The position numbers were made by a program, and so were the translations under genes. A model generated the notes under the pieces. The model was not told the DNA's origin and did no database searches. It saw nothing but the letters and a program-made list of their open reading frames with translations. From contig CAYPLH010000111.1 of NCBI GenBank assembly GCA_964411505.1, positions 1 through 6,433 on the forward strand: DNA of 6,433 bases. The letters run 5' to 3'. Below are positions 1-6,271 of the stretch, piece after piece. Source of the stretch: CAYPLH01 sp964411505 (lineage in GTDB: Bacteria; Bacillota; Clostridia; CAYPLH01; DUMO01). Positions within the stretch are counted from its first letter, which is position 1. Each line of letters begins with the position of its first letter.

Positions 1-191
1 CCTTTGAAAACATGGTGCGCACCAGCCGCCTGATTTACAACGACAGCGTGACCAAGCTAAACCGTGAAATCCGAATGTTCCCGGTCTCTGCCATTGCCGG
101 AATGCTGGGCTTTGGGCAAAGAGAATATCTTGTGGAGCAGGCTCAGTCGCTACGCTTTCTCTCCAAGGTACCGGGTACCCAATGTCATTAG
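1..191 (+). CDS. lemA: LemA family protein, C-terminal part with tail replaced by the element
   Basis: The frame is open from base 3, cut by the left window edge, and ends at TAG 189-191 after 62 codons. Residues near the start (SRLIYNDSVTKLN, then a FP and GMLGFGQREYL stretch) match the conserved C-terminal helix of LemA: the S-R-x-x-Y-N-x-x-V-x-x-x-N pattern, the FP, and the final G-F-x-x-R-x-Y/F. LemA proteins are membrane-anchored alpha-helical bundle proteins of poorly known function. The recognisable homology stops at about base 135. The last 17 or so residues are encoded by the inverted-repeat element, so the natural tail, usually 10-20 polar residues, has been exchanged for element sequence and a new stop. 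G+C is about half, clearly higher than the genes to the right. The protein may still work, because the lost tail is not a conserved core part. Confidence 0.85.
   Translation, partial: FENMVRTSRLIYNDSVTKLNREIRMFPVSAIAGMLGFGQREYLVEQAQSLRFLSKVPGTQCH
135..179. repeat. Left terminal inverted repeat of element copy 1
   Basis: This 45-base stretch starts with GAGCAGGCTCAG and ends in GGTACCGGGTACC. Its reverse complement matches 581-625 with about 8 mismatches. It also matches 6268-6310 as a direct repeat. Confidence 0.7.
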
Positions 192-228
192 GCTAATATG
201 TAAAATACTGGGCAATAATTTGTAAAAA

Positions 229-398
229 CTATTTCACATGCATGTCAATAAATTTGGCATGCTTTTTCTTCTGCCAGTACTTTTTTTATGCATGCATAAC
301 AATACATCTAAAATGTTAGCTTCAGGCAACACAAAATGCAAGGGGTGTTTACTTTCCACTTCCACTACCATATTATAACAATTTGAACAAAACGTCAA
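229..398 (-). pseudogene. Decayed small CxxC-containing reading frame inside the element
   Basis: On the minus strand a frame is open from after a TGA at 414-416 to a TGA at 234-236. It can start at TTG 398 (54 aa) or ATG 371 (45 aa). The TTG form begins LTFCSNCYNMVVEVE, with a zinc-ribbon-like CxxC, then passes through ILDVLLCMHKK. At a run of seven A (minus strand, + positions 281-287), a -1 shift would lead into a lysine-rich tail ending IDMHVK with TAG at 229-231. An upstream minus-strand frame containing MNFRTFELPEHT stops just before the TTG and could be the original N-terminus, one base out of frame. Element copy 2 keeps the matching segment ALLFMQK in the same frame (6413-6433). I do not recognise the family. 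It is best read as a degraded element-borne gene, though a functional 45-54 aa peptide is not excluded. Confidence 0.35.
370..398 (-). promoter_or_regulatory. Candidate sigma-70-type promoter inside the element
   Basis: On the minus strand, TTGACG (393-398) lies 17 bases from TAATAT (370-375). The perfect TATAAT at 372-377 would be at only 15 bases. It overlaps the ATG at 369-371 of the small frame, so either the promoter or the longer TTG-start reading is right, not both. It points leftward, away from the HD genes. Confidence 0.35.
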
Positions 399-580
399 GT
401 ATGCTCTGGCAATTCAAATGTCCTAAAATTCATATTTTGTTGGGACCAGTAAATTAAAAGCTCACTTTCACATGCCCAACTTAGTTAATTTTTTAACAAT
501 GGTAGGCCTAAAAAATAGTATCCGATCCGGTTTAATGTAGTGTAAAATACAACAACGACAAATTTCGACAAATTTCGGGT

Positions 581-625
581 GGAACCCGGTACCTTTGCGA
601 GGAAGCGCAGCAACTGAGCTTGCTC
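581..625. repeat. Right terminal inverted repeat of element copy 1 (inner unit)
   Basis: It runs from GGAACCCGGTACC to GAGCTTGCTC and is the inverted counterpart of 135-179. Just inside it, at 556-575, the 10-mer CGACAAATTT occurs twice in tandem. Confidence 0.7.
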
Positions 626-659
626 CCATTGCGAATGAGCGCAGCGACTGAGCTTGCTC
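597..659. repeat. Two tandem 29-base units at the right end of the element
   Basis: Units at 597-625 and 631-659 are 29 bases each, separated by CCATT. They share GCGA, AGCGCAGC and ACTGAGCTTGCTC and differ at only a few positions. The left end carries just one unit in inverted orientation. The outer unit ends at base 659, which is also the first + strand base of the stop codon of the next gene. Confidence 0.7.
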
Positions 660-2725
660 TACCTATCTTCATTATAGGATCTACTGACTAGACTTAGCCC
701 TCGTGAATATTTGGATTCATGGGTGATTTTTAACCCACTTATCTGCTTTTCTAAATTATCCGTAAATAATTTTAGACTTACACTATGTGGAAAATCTGAC
801 TTCAATTCAATTTCTACTTGATAATCAATAGCAGTGCTGCCCCTATTATCTTTATATTTTACGCTATCAAAAACCATTTCAAAAGTTATATTGTTTTTCT
901 TTAAGGTAATTGGCTTCCTTAAATTTCGTATTATTAGACTTGTCTTAAAGATAGCATCTTGATCTAAAAAATTCAAATGCTCAAAGATAAAATCAAGGTG
1001 ACCCTTTATGTTGTTTTCCTCAATTGGTTTTTGAAATTCAAATCGTTTGTTCTGATCTTCATCTACTATATCTTTAACTGGCTTTTTTATCGTTAACTCA
1101 TAACTATCCCCTTTACTCCTAATACGTAGTGAAGAGTTATTTTTATGTATATCTGAAAACTCAGTATCGTAATAATAATCAATTTGGTTAATTTCATTCT
1201 CAATTTCCACAACATATTCATTTTGTTCTTTCAGGTAGTTCAAAATACAGTTGAAAACACTTTTATCTTGGATATAATACTTTTTCTCAATTTCTATGCT
1301 ATTTCTAATATCATAATTTGCAATAAGAGCTTTTAGTTCAGTAACTAAGCTTTCAACGTTGTTTATTAGTTTAGCTCTTAATATACTATAATTGATAAAT
1401 ATCATATTCCTATCATCTTTCCATATGATTTCCTCGTTATTATAACCTTTAACAATCTTTGATACTTCAGATATATCGACAACTAAACCATTATTTTTTT
1501 GTACCCAGATATTTTCTTTATTTACTTTATAGGCAGAAAAACCCGTGCTACTTTCTATCCAGAAAAATTCTTGTCGTAAATCATTTATATGGTATTGATA
1601 CCGATCAAAAATTAAACAAACATCCTGTTTAAGCCTACTAAGCATCGGATCACTATTATTGATAATGTTAACCTTTTTAAATTTTCTTCTATAAAGTATA
1701 GAACTGCAAAGTTCTGCTAATTCATAGTTACTTGAGTAAACCCATTCTTGAAATGCACAAATGAATGTAGAATCATCAAGACGTACATAATCTAATACAC
1801 TTATATCCTGTGAACTAAACAATTTTTCGATAGCAGATGGACAAAATTCCAGCTTATTCTCTTGAAATAACGTATACGCCTTTTTAAATATTAATTTTAT
1901 TATTTGCTCCATCTGTATTTTAAAATCATGGTAGTACACAACCTTTTGCATGTGATATCTAGCTAAAAGGTATGCTTCAATATCCTGCAAATACTTTTCT
2001 GGTACACAAACATAATATTTGTTTTTGTAAACGGTAATTTGTAAAGCTGATATAATAAGTAAAATATCTATATTACCAAATGCAATCCCTGAGCTAATAC
2101 TATCACGCACTAAGTAATCTAGCCGATCAGCATCCAATTGGCTACTTATTAATGATGAAAGTATAGAAAATAAATCAATACTTTTTAGTTCGTATAAATT
2201 CTCTTCTCTGGCTTCTTTTTGTTTACTAATAATACTAGCTGTTTTTTGAGGTGCTTCCTTTCCAAAGTTTCTAACAATCTCTCTATTTAAGTTGCTTTCA
2301 TTATCAGTTATAATTCTCGTAGTCCATTCCTCATGAGGAATATTTTTATCCTTTTCTACATGTATATTTTCAAAGGCATGAGAAAATGGTCCATGTCCAA
2401 TGTCATGTAACAATGCCGCCAGTAGAGCTAAATCTTTATCTTCATTATCTAGTGGAACTCCTAGTTCCTTGAATATATTTCCAAAGTGATTTATCATTAA
2501 AGTCATTATGTGAAAAGTTCCCAAGCTATGGGAGAATCTTGTATGCTCTGCACTAGGAAATACGCTGTCAGCTACTGAAAGTTGTTTTATCCTTCTGAGT
2601 CTTTGGAATTCCGGTGTGTCTATGATATCTAAGAATTTTTCAGGTACAAATATATCCTTATGAATTGCGTCTCTAATCACCTTACCTCTTGGTGTGATCT
2701 TCCGTAAGTCTGAGTCCATATACAT
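659..2725 (-). CDS. HD-domain dNTP triphosphohydrolase-like protein fused to a CYTH (triphosphate tunnel) domain
   Basis: The 688-residue protein has an N-terminal HD phosphohydrolase of the COG1078/SAMHD1-dGTPase group (about 10-290) with H66, H107-D108 and D200 as metal ligands. H111, H116 and H131 match SAMHD1 H210, H215 and H233, and LDADRLDYLVRD (197-208) is the family signature. Residues 305-470 resemble the COG1078 C-terminal part (LDDSTF, YRRKFK). Residues 475-680 form a CYTH domain: E478-x-E480-x-K482, R534/R536, K547/K548, R561/E563, R600/R603, D620, E638/E640 and K672 are all in place. HD enzymes of this type release tripolyphosphate from dNTPs, and CYTH enzymes act on triphosphates. 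The start is ATG 2725, with GGAGGGG (2732-2738) six bases upstream. No signal peptide or membrane segment is seen, so it is probably cytoplasmic. The stop TAG shares base 659 with the flanking element, so a few C-terminal residues may be lost. Exact substrate is unknown. Confidence 0.9.
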   Translation of the reverse strand: MYMDSDLRKITPRGKVIRDAIHKDIFVPEKFLDIIDTPEFQRLRRIKQLSVADSVFPSAEHTRFSHSLGTFHIMTLMINHFGNIFKELGVPLDNEDKDLALLAALLHDIGHGPFSHAFENIHVEKDKNIPHEEWTTRIITDNESNLNREIVRNFGKEAPQKTASIISKQKEAREENLYELKSIDLFSILSSLISSQLDADRLDYLVRDSISSGIAFGNIDILLIISALQITVYKNKYYVCVPEKYLQDIEAYLLARYHMQKVVYYHDFKIQMEQIIKLIFKKAYTLFQENKLEFCPSAIEKLFSSQDISVLDYVRLDDSTFICAFQEWVYSSNYELAELCSSILYRRKFKKVNIINNSDPMLSRLKQDVCLIFDRYQYHINDLRQEFFWIESSTGFSAYKVNKENIWVQKNNGLVVDISEVSKIVKGYNNEEIIWKDDRNMIFINYSILRAKLINNVESLVTELKALIANYDIRNSIEIEKKYYIQDKSVFNCILNYLKEQNEYVVEIENEINQIDYYYDTEFSDIHKNNSSLRIRSKGDSYELTIKKPVKDIVDEDQNKRFEFQKPIEENNIKGHLDFIFEHLNFLDQDAIFKTSLIIRNLRKPITLKKNNITFEMVFDSVKYKDNRGSTAIDYQVEIELKSDFPHSVSLKLFTDNLEKQISGLKITHESKYSRGLSLVSRSYNEDR

Positions 2726-2815
2726 GACTTACCCCTCCACTTAAATTTATGATTAATTAAATTACTAATAGCTCCCTTTTAGGTAGGAACAATATATCCA
2801 TCTTTCCTTACCAAG

Positions 2816-2843
2816 CCTATATTAAAACATATGTTTGTGTCAA
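2816..2843 (-). promoter_or_regulatory. Promoter of the HD-CYTH gene with a palindrome in the spacer
   Basis: A perfect -35 TTGACA (2838-2843) is followed after 16 bases by TATAGG (2816-2821). The spacer contains the perfect 12-base palindrome AAACATATGTTT (2825-2836), a possible operator. A second CATATG lies upstream at 2857-2862. The predicted leader is about 85 bases. The gene can therefore be transcribed independently of the HD gene 226 bases upstream. Confidence 0.5.
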
Positions 2844-2951
2844 GTGATTTTTTACACATATGGATCAATGATGTATTTACCGAACTGTATGTACATTCAT
2901 TATGCATATTATTCACACACTAAGACTCCAAATCGCATTGCTACAGATTAC

Positions 2952-5039
2952 TTACCCATTCATGGTTTTCGCTTTTTCCTTTGCCTTTTCTTTTAAAAAG
3001 AATATTAGCTTTTCAAAATTATCTTTCTCAATTAAATCTCCACTATAGTAGAGGTAAAACAAATTAATCTTAATATCTTTTGTATTAATTACTGAAACAT
3101 CTTTATATCTTATGGGCTTACCTTTTATAAGAATGAATGTGTCTTCAGGCTTCAAGTCTCTCATACTAACATCAGCATTGACCCAGACAACATCCTCCAA
3201 TCCAAATTCAGAAAACCTATTACTCCATTCTTCGTTGAAAAAACCATATAATTTGAAATTTCCCGATGAATTATCTTTAACAGCTCCTAATAAACATTTT
3301 TTCTCCTGATCAGTCAATTCACCAAAAAACAGGCAAAATTCAGCATATGACTTCCAGACACTCCTCTTATATTTTCTTGAGAAAAATTCATTATATAATT
3401 CATCCAGTTTAGAATCCCTATGCTTATTCTCTTTATTTTTTATGTAACAATCCTTAAAAAAGGCAATAAAATCACTATCATTAGAACGATAAAAAAACCT
3501 ATTATTCCATTCGTAAACATAGTCCATTGAAACAATATTCTGCAATACCATGTCAGTAGCATTTGAAATATCCTTTGTCTTAGTTGCATCGTATAATTTT
3601 TTAAGTACAAATTTAATTGATCGTCTTAAGACATAAATTAACAAATAATTAGAGTAATAAGCAACTTTATGATGACTATATATCCATAGATATTCATAAT
3701 TCCTCGCAGAAACCACGTTTTGTAATACACTTAATGAGCTTTTGTGAAATGCTGGTACAACCTTTACGTTATCTTTAAACTCATCAAAATATCCTAGTAT
3801 ATCTCCATTAAAAGCTCCACTAACAGAGCCTTTCAAATATACTGATGAAAATATGACCTGTGAATCTTTTTCCGATATTATCTTAGCATTCATCTGATCT
3901 TTACTTTTGAAACTTCCAAACATTAATTTGAGATCATCTGAAAATTCAGCATCAATATCAAGTTTCGCAGGTTCTAATATTTCTGTTGCTTTTTTATAAA
4001 GTGTTCCACCTATTTTGATATAGCCATTTTTAATTTCTGCCTCCTTGGTAATCTGACCTAACCCGTTAATACATATTTGACCGTTCATTGTACCCTTAAA
4101 ATTAACCGCATCCATTACTCCGGACACATTTGCATCAATCTTGCCCATTAGAGTCCCATTTAAAATAACAGAATCTAACGGGAAATTGTCTAGTTTGCAC
4201 TTATCAAAGTGTGTAATTTCAACGATAGTTAGGGAATCTATCAACCGATCTATATCAATAGCAGTATTATCAAAGCCTGATAGGGTTGCATCCCTTACTA
4301 TATAATCCAATTTGTCTACATCAATAGAACTTGAATTCAATAACTGAATGGTACAGTTTTTTATCTGGTTTTTCTTACAGGAAGTGTCACTATATTGACA
4401 ACCAATTATAGCGCGTGCAATAAATTCGATTTCCTCATCACTAGAGTTTCCAAATTCCATAATTGATTTGATCGCATCACCAAATTCAGACTTGACTAAC
4501 AAAGCGCTCATACGTTCATGCTCTTTACCTACCCCATTAGCAAAGTCCTTAGTAAACGCATCACTGTTATACTGCTTCAGTAGCTTACTGTTTAATTCAG
4601 AAATATCACCACTTACTGTCTTTACACTCCCCATATCATAGATATATTCAAGAGTATGGGAGAAAGGAGCATGTCCACAATCATGAAGTAAACAGGCAAT
4701 AGAAAACAACACTCCAAGCTCTTCCCAGAAACCTTTGTTCTCATCTTCATTGTCCATAACCAAGTAGTGATTACGTCCACTCTGTTCCTTATTAGAATAA
4801 TGTCTTTTTACATTTTCCTGAAAAGCTCTATAAGCTTTGACTCCAAGATGATATGTCCCTAAAGAGTGAATAAATCTGTCGTGCCTAGCAGAAGGGTATA
4901 GTGTTCGCATACCAGTTTGTTCAATGTATCTCAATCTTTGAAATACCTCAGTATCAATTAGTTTATCAACAAATGGTTTAGGTATTTTTAAATAACCATG
5001 GATATTGTCCTTGAATGTCTTATAACCCCAATTTCGCAT
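2952..5039 (-). CDS. HD-domain dNTP triphosphohydrolase-like protein with glycine-rich repeat insertion
   Basis: This 695-residue protein is a distant paralogue of the neighbouring HD-CYTH protein: both share D-T-x-x-F-Q-R-L-R and R-F-x-H-S-L-G-T near the N-terminus. Metal ligands are H58, H119-D120 and D242. H123, H128 and H174 match SAMHD1 H210, H215 and H233, and IDVDKLDYIVRD (239-250) is the signature, so it looks catalytically intact. At the beta hairpin after the signature, where the HD-CYTH protein is short, about 140 residues (roughly 280-425) are inserted. They hold three 21-22 residue repeats (289-310, 310-331, 398-419) of the pattern V-x-[LF]-[KN]-G-[TS]-x-x-G. The helical core resumes near 430. 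The C-terminal 200 residues (SRKYKRSVWKSY, then a lysine-rich end) only loosely follow COG1078. There is no CYTH domain. The start is ATG 5039 with a modest AAAGAG ribosome site. A nucleotide-hydrolysing role is likely; the substrate and the function of the insert are unknown. Confidence 0.88.
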   Translation of the reverse strand: MRNWGYKTFKDNIHGYLKIPKPFVDKLIDTEVFQRLRYIEQTGMRTLYPSARHDRFIHSLGTYHLGVKAYRAFQENVKRHYSNKEQSGRNHYLVMDNEDENKGFWEELGVLFSIACLLHDCGHAPFSHTLEYIYDMGSVKTVSGDISELNSKLLKQYNSDAFTKDFANGVGKEHERMSALLVKSEFGDAIKSIMEFGNSSDEEIEFIARAIIGCQYSDTSCKKNQIKNCTIQLLNSSSIDVDKLDYIVRDATLSGFDNTAIDIDRLIDSLTIVEITHFDKCKLDNFPLDSVILNGTLMGKIDANVSGVMDAVNFKGTMNGQICINGLGQITKEAEIKNGYIKIGGTLYKKATEILEPAKLDIDAEFSDDLKLMFGSFKSKDQMNAKIISEKDSQVIFSSVYLKGSVSGAFNGDILGYFDEFKDNVKVVPAFHKSSLSVLQNVVSARNYEYLWIYSHHKVAYYSNYLLIYVLRRSIKFVLKKLYDATKTKDISNATDMVLQNIVSMDYVYEWNNRFFYRSNDSDFIAFFKDCYIKNKENKHRDSKLDELYNEFFSRKYKRSVWKSYAEFCLFFGELTDQEKKCLLGAVKDNSSGNFKLYGFFNEEWSNRFSEFGLEDVVWVNADVSMRDLKPEDTFILIKGKPIRYKDVSVINTKDIKINLFYLYYSGDLIEKDNFEKLIFFLKEKAKEKAKTMNG

Positions 5040-5122
5040 ATAATCACTCTTTCATAAACAAATAAATATGAGTATCTATAATAAAGCAAAGAGGCTCTAC
5101 TCTGCTATAATCCATTAGTAAA

Positions 5123-5151
5123 ACTTTAATGTGATTTAAATGAATTGTCAG
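5123..5151 (-). promoter_or_regulatory. Candidate promoter of the second HD gene
   Basis: CTGACA (5146-5151) and TAAAGT (5123-5128) are separated by exactly 17 bases on the minus strand, in the 130-base gap after the small gene. The -10 match is only 4 of 6, and read-through from the upstream small gene is an alternative because no clear terminator is visible. Confidence 0.3.
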
Positions 5152-5169
5152 CTATTATGGAGTTAATTG

Positions 5170-5514
5170 TTACTTTTTGATCTTCGAACAATAGTTATCT
5201 GCCGCTTTTTTTAGGGAATCAGATATTTCGTTCTGAAATCTTGAGTTGAAATAATCAACATTTATTTTTTTATAAGAACATATTCTTCCGCCTATCTCAA
5301 CAAAGAAATCCTGATATAACTCAATTGCGTTTTTTATTGATTGTGATGTTATATCAAAATAGACATATTCTGATGCAATATCTTTCATTTTTGACAATTC
5401 TTTTTTTATTTCCATGCAGTACTCAGTTATGCCATCCCTATCGATGCCATATTTACAAGTTGGGTTTGATAAAACATTTGCAAGGATTACCTCTGATTCT
5501 AACATGAGGCACAT
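5170..5514 (-). CDS. Small hypothetical protein, probably 114 residues
   Basis: I do not recognise the family. The longest frame starts at ATG 5523 (117 aa), but the very strong ribosome site GAGGAGG (5524-5530) touches that ATG directly. It lies nine bases from the in-frame ATG at 5514, so Met4 is the better start (114 aa, beginning MCLMLESEVIL). The protein is soluble and mixed in charge, with a likely helical middle (EYCMEIKKELSKMKDIASEY) and a lysine-rich end (SLKKAADNYCSKIKK). It contains five cysteines without a clear metal motif, and no signal peptide, membrane segment or helix-turn-helix that I can see. It is the first of three same-strand genes, 130 bases before the second HD gene, and shares their AT-rich composition, so it may be a partner or regulator of the HD proteins. 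That link is inference from position only. Confidence 0.7.
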   Translation of the reverse strand: MCLMLESEVILANVLSNPTCKYGIDRDGITEYCMEIKKELSKMKDIASEYVYFDITSQSIKNAIELYQDFFVEIGGRICSYKKINVDYFNSRFQNEISDSLKKAADNYCSKIKK

Positions 5515-5523
5515 ATTTTTCAT

Positions 5524-5875
5524 CCTCCTCTTATTATATTGCTATCCTTCACATTGATTCTAGTCAAGTATAATATTCTGCATATCAAAATATTATTCTA
5601 ATACAAAAGGTCATTAGATATTCATTTCCGATCTGTCAATGTAACCATCCGTAGTAATACAACATCTTATCTAAAAACACACATGAAGTGTTGCATATTT
5701 TGTTTTAAAAGAATCATGTTAAGTAATTCTACATATTTCAGTAAACTCCTGCTATATCTATAACATTATATGCGAAATATATTCAATTGTAGTACGCTGT
5801 TTTTAATTCATCAAATCGACAAGCTAACTGAAGACATCCCCCTCATTTATACTAAACTCACTCATCTCACTTACC
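5524..5875. other. AT-rich intergenic stretch without a supported gene
   Basis: No frame longer than about 20 codons with a plausible start was found on either strand. It must hold the promoter of the small gene. Candidates on the minus strand are a perfect TATAAT at 5765-5770 with a poor -35, TTGACA at 5634-5639 with a poor -10, and TTGACT at 5562-5567, which is too close to the ribosome site. The edge near 5893 marks where wecB homology stops, so a rearrangement junction lies at or just beyond the right end. No hairpin with a T-run is convincing. Confidence 0.5.
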
Positions 5876-6271
5876 TTAACTAACTTTAACCTTCAGAAGC
5901 GGCATGTTGTATTTTTCTGCCAGGACATTGATAGCCGTGAACAATGAGAGGAAGTTCTTCTCTGTATCAATGTTCTCCTCACGATGTGCCGATAACAAAA
6001 TATACCCCTTCGGCTCCAAACCCAACTTCCCCAAGATCCCACTATTCTTGATATCCTCCAAATTAGCATGCAACACTTCTGCCATAGGTGAACCTATGAC
6101 ATAAGTGCGTTCTTTCGGTAGCCCACATTCCGCCAGATACCGGCGAGCATGCTCAGAGTATGCCATATTCACATCGGATATAATATCGACAATTTGGCGG
6201 TTCGTTTCCTCCGGCAGGCATTCATCTTTGCATCTATTCCCTGCTTCCATGTGAAATATCGGAATATGCAA
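5876..6271 (-). pseudogene. wecB: Internal fragment of a UDP-N-acetylglucosamine 2-epimerase
   Basis: The 131-codon frame encodes the middle third of a WecB-type epimerase, an enzyme that interconverts UDP-GlcNAc and UDP-ManNAc for surface polysaccharide synthesis. HMEAGNRCKDECLPEETNR carries the E-A-G and P-E-E-x-N-R motifs (E9 corresponds to E117 of E. coli WecB). GSPM and LSAHREEN (H96, corresponding to H213) follow. Full-length enzymes have about 360-390 residues. The first 100 or so, including the active-site aspartate, are missing, because the homology starts exactly where the element begins and a TAG blocks the frame a few codons further upstream. The apparent start is only a TTG at the junction. 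At the other end homology stops after AEKYNMPLL, just before the usual V-S-T-H-P stretch, and a short unrelated tail leads to a stop. Both ends are broken, so it is a non-functional remnant. G+C is higher than in the HD genes. Confidence 0.85.

Larger units (their letters stand above)
135..659. mobile_element. Inverted-repeat-bounded element, MITE-like, copy 1
   Basis: The left end (135-179) and right end (581-625) are near-perfect inverted repeats of about 45 bases. Both carry the GAGC..GCTC tip, an AGCGCAGC-type core and a GGTACC block. The interior is AT-rich and has no intact transposase. Its left 106 bases recur with only 4 mismatches at 6272-6377 in the same orientation, and weaker similarity continues beyond. 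I see no clear target-site duplication: TCTTGTG lies before it and TACCTAT after it. A non-autonomous MITE-like or REP-like element is the simplest reading. Its ends coincide with the loss of lemA homology on the left and with the stop codon of the HD-CYTH gene on the right. Confidence 0.6.

Noticed and set aside
236..297. Palindromes ACATGCATGT (236-245) and ATGCATGCAT (288-297) considered as operators or a CRISPR-like repeat.
   Set aside because: They are short, differ from each other, and are not regularly spaced with unique spacers. The first lies within the coding-like and repeated part of the element.
575..600. GGGTGGAACCCGGTACC resembles the T-box antiterminator core.
   Set aside because: It is part of the element's inverted repeat, the left counterpart does not keep the T-box bases, and there is no stem I, specifier loop or downstream aminoacyl-tRNA synthetase or amino-acid gene.
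3112..3309. Plus-strand frame of 65 codons opposite the second HD gene.
   Set aside because: It lies fully antisense to a well-supported conserved coding region and has no recognisable product or ribosome site.
5325..5507. Plus-strand frame of 60 codons opposite the small hypothetical gene.
   Set aside because: The minus-strand gene has an excellent ribosome site and AT-rich coding character. The plus frame has neither and reads as a shadow.
5783..5865. Minus-strand mini-frame MSEFSINEGDVFS after a GGTAAGTGAG, continuing in another frame as LQLACRFDELKTAYYN.
   Set aside because: The pieces are only 13-18 codons, need a frameshift to join, and match nothing I know. It could be the remnant of a gene start but is not supportable as a feature.
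5904..6104. Plus-strand frame of 66 codons opposite the wecB fragment.
   Set aside because: It is antisense to clear epimerase homology, so it is a shadow frame.
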